Below, piece after piece: positions 16,672 to 25,035 of a stretch of DNA of 34,803 nt. The notes under the pieces were generated by a model. The model searched no databases. It saw only the letters and a list, made by a program, of their open reading frames with translations, and had not been told where the DNA came from. The stretch is from Clostridiales bacterium (GTDB lineage: Bacteria; Bacillota; Clostridia; Christensenellales; Aristaeellaceae). Position numbers and translations under genes: made by a program. Positions within the stretch are counted from its first letter, which is position 1; each line of letters begins with the position of its first letter. The DNA is taken from the NCBI GenBank assembly GCA_015056125.1, contig SVGW01000026.1:1-34803 (forward strand). The letters run 5' to 3'.

Positions 16672-17961
16672 TCAATTGCCCAGCATAATATTGAGGATTT
16701 CCAGATCGGTATCCCGCATGCCTTCCCGGCCCACCCGGGCAGTGTTGGCGATGGTTTGATCGATGCTGCCGGTGATGATGCCTTCGCCTTCCCCAAATAC
16801 TCTTCCTTCCATGGCCATGAGATGGCCCAGGATGGCGGCGTCCACGGCGGAAGCGATTTTGGCGGCGCAGGAGGGCTTGGCCCCATCGCACACGATACCG
16901 GCCACGTCTGCCAGGGTGTTGGTGATGGTATCGGCGATCTGACGATCGGTGCCGCCGGAGAGGAAGGTGATCCCTGCCCCGCAGCCGCAGGCAGCGGATA
17001 CCGCGCCGCAGAAGGCGCTTAATTTGCCCATATCCCGTTTGATATAGATGCTTACCAGATTGCTAAGGGCCAGGCCCCGGTATTTCATTTCCTCCGATAC
17101 CTTCAGCTCATTGGCATAGGCCAATACCGGCATGGTGACGGTGATACCCTGATTGCCGCTGCCGGAATTGATCACCACCGGCATCACGCAGCCGCTCATC
17201 CGGGCGTCGCTGCCGGCGGCGGCCAGGGCCCGGGCGCGGATTTTGATATCCTGCTTGCCGTAATAGCGAAGCAGCGTGGCGCCGATCCTTTCGCCATAGG
17301 GGCGGGCAATGCCCTCCATGGAAATGCGGGTGTTTAATTCCTCCTGGCGCTTGAGGGCAGAAAGGGCGGGGGCAATATCCCCCTCCCGGCAGAAAGAAAG
17401 AATATCGGAAAGATTCATCTGGCCGTAATCCTTGGCAGGGCCTTCTGAGCAGGTGGCCACGGTATCATCCCGAAACAAAATTTGCCCGTTCTTTTCGATG
17501 CGGGTGATGTGGGTGTGAGCGTCCCGAATTTCCACCACGGCTTGGTCATTTCCGGCAGTGGCGGTGATCACGATCATCAGGTTTGGCACGTTCTGGATCA
17601 GTTCCACCTGGCAATAGCCGGTTTTGAGGAGGGATTTGGTCTTTTTCAGGTGCTCCTTCGTGATGGGGGTGAGCACCTGCAATTTGAGCGTCGCATCGCC
17701 GCCCACAGCGCCCAGAATGGCGCTGGGCTCCACGCCCTTTAAATCCCCGGTGCCGGGCACGATCACGCCCTTTACATTTTTGATGATATTGCCGGAGCAT
17801 TCCACCTTCATTTTTTCCGGAAAGCAGCCCAGGGTATCCCGGGCGGTGGCGGCGGCATAGGCAATGGCAATGGGCTCGGTGCAGCCCAGGGCCAGCATCA
17901 GTTCGTTATTTAAAATATCGGTATAGCAAGTACAGTGATCCTGGTTTTCATTGGTGTGCAT
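16672..17961 (-). CDS. cyuA: L-cysteine desulfidase family protein (CyuA/YhaM, UPF0597)
   Basis: This 429-aa protein matches the family of archaeal L-cysteine desulfidase and E. coli CyuA (YhaM), which break cysteine into pyruvate, ammonia and sulfide using an oxygen-labile [4Fe-4S] cluster. Candidate ligands are Cys27 (LALGCTEP), and Cys358 and Cys365 (CDGAKPSC); the ACGCGAG segment is also conserved. The family is related to the serine dehydratase alpha subunit (SGCVMPVVINSGSGNQG near 245-262). Cysteine versus another substrate cannot be told from sequence. ATG at 17961 is 9 nt after GGAGG; two upstream in-frame ATGs overlap that site. It has its own promoter. Confidence 0.85.
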   Translation of the reverse strand: MHTNENQDHCTCYTDILNNELMLALGCTEPIAIAYAAATARDTLGCFPEKMKVECSGNIIKNVKGVIVPGTGDLKGVEPSAILGAVGGDATLKLQVLTPITKEHLKKTKSLLKTGYCQVELIQNVPNLMIVITATAGNDQAVVEIRDAHTHITRIEKNGQILFRDDTVATCSEGPAKDYGQMNLSDILSFCREGDIAPALSALKRQEELNTRISMEGIARPYGERIGATLLRYYGKQDIKIRARALAAAGSDARMSGCVMPVVINSGSGNQGITVTMPVLAYANELKVSEEMKYRGLALSNLVSIYIKRDMGKLSAFCGAVSAACGCGAGITFLSGGTDRQIADTITNTLADVAGIVCDGAKPSCAAKIASAVDAAILGHLMAMEGRVFGEGEGIITGSIDQTIANTARVGREGMRDTDLEILNIMLGN

Positions 17962-17996
17962 GGGGCTCATCCTCCGTAAAGGCATTCGTTAACACC

Positions 17997-18025
17997 ATTA
18001 TAAGGCCTAACCGCTTTTTTTGCAA
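17997..18025 (-). promoter_or_regulatory. Promoter of the cysteine desulfidase gene
   Basis: On the minus strand TTGCAA (18025-18020), a 17-bp spacer and TATAAT (18002-17997). It abuts the terminator of the preceding operon (18027-18052). Confidence 0.85.
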
Positions 18026-18026
18026 T

Positions 18027-18052
18027 AAAAAACGGCCCGCCGAAGCGGGCCG
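18027..18052 (-). terminator. Terminator of the udk-uxaC-eda operon
   Basis: On the minus strand CGGCCCGC and GCGGGCCG pair around a TTCG tetraloop, followed by six T. It lies 12 nt after the aldolase stop codon. Confidence 0.92.
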
Positions 18053-18064
18053 CAATGATTTTGA

Positions 18065-19027
18065 TTACATGAGCAGCAGATGGAGGCCGAAACCGGCGAT
18101 TTCTTCCTTGGCATAGATGAACTTCATCCGGCCATCGGGAGTGTAGGTAGCGGTTTCTTCATCGAACACGAAGCCGCGCTGTTCCAGATGCCACTTGGCG
18201 CGGTCCACATTCTTGGTGCCGATGGCCAAATGGCCGTGGGTGCCGCGGCCCATGGACTTCATCACTTCAAACTGAGAGCCCACGAACACGCCCTTTTCGC
18301 TGTTGCGGCACAGGGGCATGCCCATGAACAGGGACAGCTTTTCGGCTTCCTTCATGGCGGTGTCGGCGTCCTTATTGTTGATGCCCACATGCACGATGGT
18401 GAGGCCCAGCATCAGGTTCACAGCTTCACGAGCCAGGGCTTCGATCTTATCCCAATCCTTATTTTCGATAGCGTCATCGGGCACCATCCAGCTGCCGCCG
18501 CAGGCCGCGATCTTGGGGAAGGAGAGATAATCGTTGAGGTTCTTTTCGTTGATGCCGCCGGTGGGCACAAATTTGAGATCGCCGTAGGGAGCCGCCATGG
18601 CCTTGATGAGCTTCAAGCCGCCCAGAGCTTCGGCGGGGAAGAACTTCACGGTCTTAAGGCCCAGGGAGAGAGCCACTTCCACGTCGCTGGGATTGGCGCA
18701 GCCGGGGAGCACGGGATAGCCCTTGGCGATGCAGTGCTTCACCACTTCGGGATTGAGGCCGGGGGATACGATATAGCCGGCGCCGGCGTTCCAGGCGCGG
18801 TCGGCCTGCTCGGTGGTGAGCACGGTGCCGGCACCCAGCAGCACTTCGGGCAGCGCTTCATGCACCAGACGGATGGCTTCTTCAGCGGCGTCGGTACGGA
18901 AGGTGATTTCGGCTACGGGCAGGCCGCCGTTTTTCAGCGCCTTGCACAGGGGCACAGCGTCTTCCGCATGCTTTACCTTGATCACGGGAACCAGACCGGC
19001 CAGGGACAATTGCTTGAGCATATCCAT
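18065..19027 (-). CDS. eda: KDPG/KHG aldolase fused to a C-terminal VOC-like domain
   Basis: This 320-aa protein has two parts. Residues 1 to about 205 form a complete class I 2-keto-3-deoxy-6-phosphogluconate aldolase: Glu40 (AEITFRT), GAGTVL near 65, SPGLNP near 88 and the Schiff-base lysine Lys128 in TVKFFPAE. It would yield pyruvate and glyceraldehyde-3-phosphate. Residues 208-320 (LTIVHVGINNKDAD... through ...FGLHLLLM) look like a vicinal-oxygen-chelate (glyoxalase-type) domain containing GRGTHGHLAIGTKNVDRA. Ordinary aldolases of this family end near 210 aa. The start follows AGGAGGG. It lies 42 nt after uxaC, so it probably completes hexuronate breakdown; uxuA/uxuB and kdgK are not in this window. 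Confidence 0.88.
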   Translation of the reverse strand: MDMLKQLSLAGLVPVIKVKHAEDAVPLCKALKNGGLPVAEITFRTDAAEEAIRLVHEALPEVLLGAGTVLTTEQADRAWNAGAGYIVSPGLNPEVVKHCIAKGYPVLPGCANPSDVEVALSLGLKTVKFFPAEALGGLKLIKAMAAPYGDLKFVPTGGINEKNLNDYLSFPKIAACGGSWMVPDDAIENKDWDKIEALAREAVNLMLGLTIVHVGINNKDADTAMKEAEKLSLFMGMPLCRNSEKGVFVGSQFEVMKSMGRGTHGHLAIGTKNVDRAKWHLEQRGFVFDEETATYTPDGRMKFIYAKEEIAGFGLHLLLM

Positions 19028-19069
19028 TGTAAAAACCCTCCTAATGATTTGATGTATGAATTACTTGGC

Positions 19070-20470
19070 TTAGATGCCAAAATAGTTCTTGGCGTTATTG
19101 TAGCTGATATCTTCTACCAGCTTTTTGAGGAAAGCTTCGTCATTGGGATATTCGCCATCTTCCACCCACTGACCGATGAGATTGCACATGATGCGGCGGA
19201 AATATTCATGGCGGGGATAGCTGATGAAGGAGCGGGAGTCGGTGAGCATGCCAACGAAGGTGCCAAGCACACCCAGATTGCCCAGAGTGCGCATCTGCTC
19301 TTCCATGCCGTCCTTCTGATCCACAAACCACCAGCCGGAGCCCATCTGAATCTTGCCCTTGATGCCGGACTGCTGGAAATTGCCCAGCATGGTGCCGATG
19401 GCATAGTTGGCGCCGGGGTTGAGGCAGTAGAGGATGGTCTTGGGCAGCTGGCCCTGGGTTTCCTGCAGGTCCATCAGGCGGGAGAGGTTGTAGGCAACGG
19501 CGTTATCCAGCACGGAGTCAAAGCCCACGTCAGGCCCATAGCGGCGGAACATGGCGGTGTTGTTATTGCGCATGGCGCCCATGTGATACTGCTGGGTCCA
19601 TCCACGCTGGGCATACATGGCGCCCAGGCCGGCCAGCAGCACGGTGCGGTAGCTGTCGATATGCTTCTGCTTCATTTCTTCCCCGTTCATGGCAGCCTGG
19701 AACGCCTTGTCCGCCTGCTTGAAGGAAGGTTCGCCCCACGGCACCGTATCCATGCCATGATCGGAAATGCGGCAGCCGCAGGCGTGGAAATATTCCACCC
19801 GGCGTTCAAGGGCAGTGAGCACATCGGCGGTGGATTTGATCTCCATGCCGGCAGCCCGGGAAAGATTCTGGATATAATCGGCAAAGCCGGCCTTATCCAC
19901 GTTTACAGCCTTGTCGGGGCGGAAGGTGGGCAGCACTTTGGCCTTCAGGGTGCCCTGGGCGGCGATGGTCTTGTGGTAGGAAAGATCATCGGCGGGATCA
20001 TCGGTGGTGCACAGGTAATCCACATTGAATTTGTCAATCAGCTTCTGAGCGCGGAAATCTTCCTGCTGGAGCATGGCGCTGGCCTTTTCATAGATTTCGC
20101 CCGCGGTTTCCTTGTTCAGGGGCGTAAAAATGCCAAATACCCGCTGGAGTTCCAGATGGGTCCAGTGGTAGAGAGGATTGCCGATGGCATGGGCCACGGT
20201 ATCGGCATAGGCGGTGAACTTTTCCTTGGGATCGCCATCGCCGCGGATGAGCTCTTCCGGAATACCGTAGGAGAGCATGGCGCGCCACTTGTAATGATCG
20301 CCGCCCAGCATCAGATGGGTGATGTCCCGAAACTGCACATTCTCGGCAATTTCCTTGGGGGAGAGGTGGCAATGGTAATCGATGATGGGCATTTTCTTGG
20401 CAGCTTCGTGATAAAGCTTCCGGGCAGTTTCCGTTTTGAGCAGGAAGTTTTCGTCCATAAAGGGCTGCAT
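19070..20470 (-). CDS. uxaC: Glucuronate isomerase
   Basis: This 466-aa enzyme converts D-glucuronate to D-fructuronate and D-galacturonate to D-tagaturonate, the first step of hexuronate catabolism. It belongs to the amidohydrolase fold, with the metal-site motif IIDYHCHLSPKEIAEN near residues 29-44 and a later HDHGMD-type segment (SDHGMDTVPWGEP) near 250. RDITHLMLGGDHYKWRAML near 50 and WWFVDQKDGM near 385 are also typical. Length equals E. coli UxaC (470 aa). I chose ATG at 20470, 8 nt after GGAGG. The gene begins 18 nt after udk and is followed by the KDPG aldolase gene, forming one operon. Confidence 0.94.
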   Translation of the reverse strand: MQPFMDENFLLKTETARKLYHEAAKKMPIIDYHCHLSPKEIAENVQFRDITHLMLGGDHYKWRAMLSYGIPEELIRGDGDPKEKFTAYADTVAHAIGNPLYHWTHLELQRVFGIFTPLNKETAGEIYEKASAMLQQEDFRAQKLIDKFNVDYLCTTDDPADDLSYHKTIAAQGTLKAKVLPTFRPDKAVNVDKAGFADYIQNLSRAAGMEIKSTADVLTALERRVEYFHACGCRISDHGMDTVPWGEPSFKQADKAFQAAMNGEEMKQKHIDSYRTVLLAGLGAMYAQRGWTQQYHMGAMRNNNTAMFRRYGPDVGFDSVLDNAVAYNLSRLMDLQETQGQLPKTILYCLNPGANYAIGTMLGNFQQSGIKGKIQMGSGWWFVDQKDGMEEQMRTLGNLGVLGTFVGMLTDSRSFISYPRHEYFRRIMCNLIGQWVEDGEYPNDEAFLKKLVEDISYNNAKNYFGI

Positions 20471-20488
20471 GTGAGGTTCCTCCAATCG

Positions 20489-21109
20489 TTATTTATTTTT
20501 TCTGTTTTCCAGTTCGTTGTTCAGATACCCCGCTAGAATCTCCACGATCCGGGCGTTTTTGCCGCCTTTGGCCACGATGACGTCCGCTTCGGAAATGTAA
20601 TTGCGGATATAGCGATCATACATGGGCTTGACGGTATTCAGATATTGGGCGGAGATATTGTCAATTTGCCGACCCCGCTCCTTAATATCCCGGGAAATGC
20701 GCCGAAGCAGGCAGATATCGGGCTCCACGCTGATGTAGGGCTTGAGAAACATTTTATCCATCAGCCGGGGATCATAAAAAGCATGGATGCCTTCCACGAT
20801 CAATACATCGGCAGGATGAATGATCTCATTGGTATCGCTGCGGGCATGGAGGGAAAAATCATAGCCTTTGCGCTGAATGGAGCGGCCTGCCATGAGATCG
20901 CACACGTCCTGATAGAGCAGATCGTGATCGAAAATGCAGGGCTCGTCGTAATTCAGGGCGCAGCGCTCTTCAAAGGAAAGATCGGGGTGATCCAGATAGT
21001 AGGCATCCTGATTGATCACCACGCTTTTTGCGCCGGTGTGCGCTACCAATTCCTGAGCAAGCGTACTCTTTCCCGAGCCGCTGGCACCGCAGATGCCGAT
21101 GAAAAGCAG
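20489..21109 (-). CDS. udk: Uridine kinase, probable CTG start
   Basis: This kinase phosphorylates uridine and cytidine to their monophosphates. The Walker A loop GASGSGKST lies at residues 6-14 if the protein starts at CTG (21109), giving 206 aa, the usual family length. Later motifs are NQDAYYLDH, NYDEPCIFDHDLL near 55, VEGIHAFYD near 105 and RRISRDIKERGR near 135. No ATG, GTG or TTG lies in frame between the upstream stop and the P-loop; the first such codon, GTG at 21049, would remove it. AAGGGGGG lies 6 nt before the CTG. Alternatively ATG at 21132 is used and one base is missing from the A5-G6-T5 run. The promoter is at 21140-21168; uxaC follows by 18 nt. Confidence 0.85.
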   Translation of the reverse strand: MLFIGICGASGSGKSTLAQELVAHTGAKSVVINQDAYYLDHPDLSFEERCALNYDEPCIFDHDLLYQDVCDLMAGRSIQRKGYDFSLHARSDTNEIIHPADVLIVEGIHAFYDPRLMDKMFLKPYISVEPDICLLRRISRDIKERGRQIDNISAQYLNTVKPMYDRYIRNYISEADVIVAKGGKNARIVEILAGYLNNELENRKNK

Positions 21110-21139
21110 GAAAAACCCCCCTTTTTCCCCATTTTCTCA

Positions 21140-21168
21140 AAGATACCGCAAAAAGCCGTTTATGTCAA
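21140..21168 (-). promoter_or_regulatory. Promoter of udk-uxaC-eda
   Basis: On the minus strand TTGACA (21168-21163), a 17-bp spacer and TATCTT (21145-21140). Transcription should start near 21133, leaving about 24 nt before the CTG at 21109 but none before the ATG at 21132. Confidence 0.8.
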
Positions 21169-21193
21169 CCCTTGGCAAGAAAAATCAGCATAT

Positions 21194-21231
21194 AAAAAAG
21201 AAATGCAGCATCGAATGCTGGCATTTCTTTT
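21194..21231 (-). terminator. Intrinsic terminator after purL
   Basis: On the minus strand AAAAGAAATGC-C-AGCAT and ATGCT-GCATTTCTTTT pair around TCG with a one-base bulge, followed by a T run. It lies beyond repeat R8 and upstream of the udk promoter, separating the two operons. Confidence 0.85.
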
Positions 21232-21280
21232 AAGTACCTGGGCCACATTGCTGAGGGAACAGCGATATAATATTCCCCAA

Positions 21281-21336
21281 TTGGTTTTCGGGAGGGCGCG
21301 GGAGGGTGCTTTTGACTCAAAAGCATCCTCCCGCAA
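21281..21336 (+). repeat. Hairpin repeat R8 downstream of purL
   Basis: Arms from 21298 (GCGGGAGGGTGCTTTTGA) to 21334 pair with one mismatch, after the extension TTGGTTTTCGGGAGGGC. It lies 9 nt beyond the purL stop codon. A conventional terminator follows 65 nt later, so R8 is unlikely to be the sole 3' end. Confidence 0.82.
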
Positions 21337-21343
21337 TATCGCA

Positions 21344-24300
21344 TCAACCAAAATACTTCTTGGCGCTGCGGAACAGGCCCATATCGTAGTTGCCGGGCAC
21401 GTTCTGGTAAAGGCCATCGCTGATGCGCTCGGAATGGCCCATCTTACCCAGGATGCGGCCATCGGGGGAGAGGATGCCTTCGATGGCGGCTACGGAGCCG
21501 TTGGGGTTAAAGAGGATATCATCGGTGGGATTGCCCTCCATATCCACATACTGAGTGGCTACCTGGCCATTGGCGATCAAAGTCTTGGCCACTTCATCGC
21601 TGCAAAGGAACCGGCCCTCGCCATGGCTGATGGGCACGGTGAATACATCGCCCACTTCGGTTTCCATCAGCCAGGGGGAATTGCTGGAAGCGATGCGGGT
21701 GCGAACCAGGCGGGACTGGTGGCGGCCGATGGTGTTGTAGGTGAGGGTGGGGGCGTTGGGGTTGGGCGGGGTGATGCGGCCATAGGGCACCAGGCCCAGC
21801 TTGATCAGCGCCTGGAAGCCGTTGCAGATGCCCAGCATCAGGCCATCGCGGTTGTCCATCAGATCGGAGATGCCATCCTTCACCGCGCCGTTGCGGAAGA
21901 AGGCGGTGATAAATTTGCCGGAGCCATCGGGCTCATCGCCACCGGAGAAGCCGCCGGGGATAAACACGATCTGGGCATTCTTGAGGGCCTTGGCAAAGCG
22001 CTCCACAGAATCGGATACGCCCTGGGCGGAAAGGTTATTGAGCACCAGAATTTCGCCCTTGAGCCCTGCGCGCTCGGCGGCGCGAATGGAATCAAATTCA
22101 CAGTTGGTGCCGGGGAAAACGGGGATCAACACCCGGGGCACGGCGATGGAATGGGCGGGACGCAGGATTTCCTTCTTGGGGGTGTTGATCACGGGGATCT
22201 CCTGATGATGGTTCACGGTGGCGGGATATACCCCTTCCAGCTTGCTTTCGTAGCAATCCATAAGGCTGCGCAGCTTCACCACTTCGCCGCACCAGCTTAG
22301 GCCCAGCCGCTTATCCGTACGGCCCAGAGCAACGCCGATGGGATCGTTTTCAGCAAGTTCCAGAATGAACGCGCCGTATTTCTTTTCAAAGAGGGTACTC
22401 AGCGTCAGGTGATCATCAAAGGAGAAGCCCACCTGATTGCCAAGGGCCATCTTCAGGATACCTTCGGCTACACCGCCACGCTCCAGTGTCCAGGCGGAAA
22501 GGGCCTTACCAGTGGAGAGCAAAGCATGCACCTCTTCAAAGAGCGCTTTCAGGGATTCGGGCTTGGGCAGGCCGTTCTCATCATATTCGGGAGCCAGCAG
22601 CACGCACTTGTGGCCCGCGCTCTTGAATTCAGGAGAGCGGATATCCTTGAGGGAAGCAGTGGTGACGGCAAAAGAAACAAGCGTCGGGGGCACGTCCAGC
22701 TGCTCAAAGGTGCCGGACATGGAATCCTTGCCGCCGATGGAGGCGCAGCCCAGATCCCACTGGGCCTGGAGAGAACCCAGCAGCGCGGCCAGGGGCTTGC
22801 CCCAGCGTTCTTTCTTGCCCTGGGGCTTTTCAAAGTATTCCTGGAAGGTGAGATAAGTATCGGAAAGATCGGCGCCGGCAGCGATCAATTTGGCAATGGA
22901 CTGCACAACCGCCAGATACGCGCCGCGGTAGGGGCTCTGCTCGGTGAGATAGGGATCATAGCCCCAAGCCATCAGGGAGCAGGTATCGGTTTCGCCCTTT
23001 TCCCGGGAAATTTTGTGGGCCATGGCCTGGATGGGGGTGAGCTGGCGCTCGCCGCCAAAGGGCATGAGCACGGTGCCCGCGCCGATGGTGGAGTCAAAGC
23101 GCTCGGAAAGGCCCCGCTGGGAGCATACGTTCAGATCGCCGGCCAGAGCAAGATAACCCTTCACAAAATCGGTGGGCAGAGGGGCGGTTTCCTTGGAAGG
23201 CGCAGCCACATGGGCGGCGGCTTCCTTGGGCGCGCCGTTGGAATTTAAGAATTCGCGGGAAATATTCACGATGGTTTCCCCGCGCCATTGCATGGTGAGG
23301 CGGGGCTCTTCCTGCACAGTGGCCACGATGGTGGCTTCCAGGTTTTCATTCCCGGCCAGGGCGATGAATTTTTCGGCGTCCTCGGGGGCGACCACCACGG
23401 CCATGCGCTCCTGGGATTCGGAAATGGCCAGTTCAGTGCCGTCCAGGCCCTCGTACTTCTTGGGCACCTTATCAAGATCAATAGCAATGCCGTCCGCCAA
23501 TTCGCCGATGGCTACGGATACGCCGCCTGCGCCAAAGTCGTTGCAGCGCTTGATGAGCAGGGAGGCTTCGGGATTGCGGAACAGGCGCTGGAGCTTGCGC
23601 TCTTCGGGGGCGTTGCCCTTTTGCACTTCCGCGCCGCACTGATCGATGGATTCCAGGGTGTGGGCCTTGGAGGAGCCGGTGGCACCGCCGCAGCCATCGC
23701 GGCCGGTGCGGCCGCCAAGGAGAATGATGATATCCCCGGGCAGGGGGCATTCCCGGCGCACATTTTCAGCGGGGGCCGCCGCGATCACCGCGCCGATTTC
23801 CAGGCGCTTGGCGGCATAGCCGGGATGATACAATTCATGCACTTCGCCGGTGGCCAGGCCGATCTGATTGCCGTAGGAGGAATAGCCTGCGGCAGCGGTG
23901 GTGACAATTTTGCGCTGGGGCAATTTACCGGGCATGGTTTCGGAAAGGGGCACGGTGGGATCGGCAGCGCCGGTAACGCGCATGGCGGCGTATACATAGC
24001 TGCGGCCGGAGAGGGGATCGCGGATAGCGCCGCCGATGCAAGTGGCCGCGCCGCCAAAAGGCTCGATCTCGGTGGGGTGGTTGTGGGTTTCGTTCTTAAA
24101 GAGCAGCAGCCATTTTTCGGGGCCGTTTTCGGTCTGCACGTCGATCTTCACGGTGCAGGCGTTGATTTCTTCGGATTCATCCAGCTTTTCCAAAAGCCCC
24201 TGCTTTTTCAGGTACTTGGCGCCGATGGTGGCCATATCCATGAGGGTGACGGGCTTTTTGATTTTGAGTTCTTCCCGCACTTCCAGATACTTTTCGTAGG

Positions 24301-25033
24301 TCTTCCGGGCGGCAGGATCATCAAAGGAAAGATCGGTCAAGTGGGTGAGGAAGGTGGTGTGACGGCAATGGTCGCTCCAGTAGGTGTCCAGCATGCGGAT
24401 TTCGGTAAGGGTGGGGGCGCGGCCTTCGCTCTTAAAATAATCCTGGCAGAATTTAAGGTCGTCATCATCCATGGCCAGGCCGTATTTTTTCACAAAATCG
24501 TGGAGCCCGGCGGCATCCAAAGTGGGGAAGTCATGCAGGGTTTCCACCATGGGGGGCGCATCGTACACAGCCTTCAGGGTTTCAAAGGTTTCCAGGGAGG
24601 CTTCCCGGCTTTCCACAGGGTTGATTACGTATTTCTTGATCTTTTCCACCTGTTCATCGCTGACATCGCCGTAAAGGTAATACACCTTGGCGGTGTGCAC
24701 CAGGGGACGATCCTTCTGGGAGATGAGCTGGATGCACTGGGAAGCGCTGTCCGCCCGCTGGTCAAACTGGCCGGGGAGATATTCCACGGCAAATACCTTG
24801 GCCTTACAGGCGCAGGGCATATCTTCGGTAACCGTATCCAGCTGAGGCTCGGCAAATACGGTGTTTTTCAGGCTTTCAAACAGGGCCTCATCCACGCCTT
24901 CCACGTCATAACGGTTGAGCAGGCGCACGTTTTCCAATTCCTCAATGCCCAGCAGGCTCGTAAGGTCGTTTTTCAGCACCTGAGCTTCATGATCCAGCCC
25001 CGACTTTTTTTCCACATATACGCGATATACCAT
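21344..25033 (-). CDS. purL: Phosphoribosylformylglycinamidine synthase, large single-chain form
   Basis: This 1229-aa enzyme makes FGAM from FGAR, glutamine and ATP, the fourth step to IMP. It is the single-chain type: an N-terminal PurS-like region (about 1-150), two AIRS-like halves (ETHNHPTEIEPFGGAATCIGG near 310; SIGGKDSMSGTF near 770) and a C-terminal class I glutaminase from about 965 (FPGTNCEFDS; nucleophile Cys1070 in LGICNGFQ; His1137 in SHGEGRF). Hence no separate purS or purQ is expected. The start lies 2 nt after the purD stop, with AAGGAGG inside the end of purD. It is the last gene of purD-purL. Confidence 0.95.
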   Translation of the reverse strand: MVYRVYVEKKSGLDHEAQVLKNDLTSLLGIEELENVRLLNRYDVEGVDEALFESLKNTVFAEPQLDTVTEDMPCACKAKVFAVEYLPGQFDQRADSASQCIQLISQKDRPLVHTAKVYYLYGDVSDEQVEKIKKYVINPVESREASLETFETLKAVYDAPPMVETLHDFPTLDAAGLHDFVKKYGLAMDDDDLKFCQDYFKSEGRAPTLTEIRMLDTYWSDHCRHTTFLTHLTDLSFDDPAARKTYEKYLEVREELKIKKPVTLMDMATIGAKYLKKQGLLEKLDESEEINACTVKIDVQTENGPEKWLLLFKNETHNHPTEIEPFGGAATCIGGAIRDPLSGRSYVYAAMRVTGAADPTVPLSETMPGKLPQRKIVTTAAAGYSSYGNQIGLATGEVHELYHPGYAAKRLEIGAVIAAAPAENVRRECPLPGDIIILLGGRTGRDGCGGATGSSKAHTLESIDQCGAEVQKGNAPEERKLQRLFRNPEASLLIKRCNDFGAGGVSVAIGELADGIAIDLDKVPKKYEGLDGTELAISESQERMAVVVAPEDAEKFIALAGNENLEATIVATVQEEPRLTMQWRGETIVNISREFLNSNGAPKEAAAHVAAPSKETAPLPTDFVKGYLALAGDLNVCSQRGLSERFDSTIGAGTVLMPFGGERQLTPIQAMAHKISREKGETDTCSLMAWGYDPYLTEQSPYRGAYLAVVQSIAKLIAAGADLSDTYLTFQEYFEKPQGKKERWGKPLAALLGSLQAQWDLGCASIGGKDSMSGTFEQLDVPPTLVSFAVTTASLKDIRSPEFKSAGHKCVLLAPEYDENGLPKPESLKALFEEVHALLSTGKALSAWTLERGGVAEGILKMALGNQVGFSFDDHLTLSTLFEKKYGAFILELAENDPIGVALGRTDKRLGLSWCGEVVKLRSLMDCYESKLEGVYPATVNHHQEIPVINTPKKEILRPAHSIAVPRVLIPVFPGTNCEFDSIRAAERAGLKGEILVLNNLSAQGVSDSVERFAKALKNAQIVFIPGGFSGGDEPDGSGKFITAFFRNGAVKDGISDLMDNRDGLMLGICNGFQALIKLGLVPYGRITPPNPNAPTLTYNTIGRHQSRLVRTRIASSNSPWLMETEVGDVFTVPISHGEGRFLCSDEVAKTLIANGQVATQYVDMEGNPTDDILFNPNGSVAAIEGILSPDGRILGKMGHSERISDGLYQNVPGNYDMGLFRSAKKYFG

Positions 25034-25035
25034 GA

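Noticed and set aside
18080-20536. Long plus-strand reading frame (818 aa) opposite uxaC and the aldolase
   Set aside because: It is the antisense shadow of two well-identified genes in GC-rich DNA, has no ribosome binding site and is rich in His, Gly and Ala as expected for such shadows.
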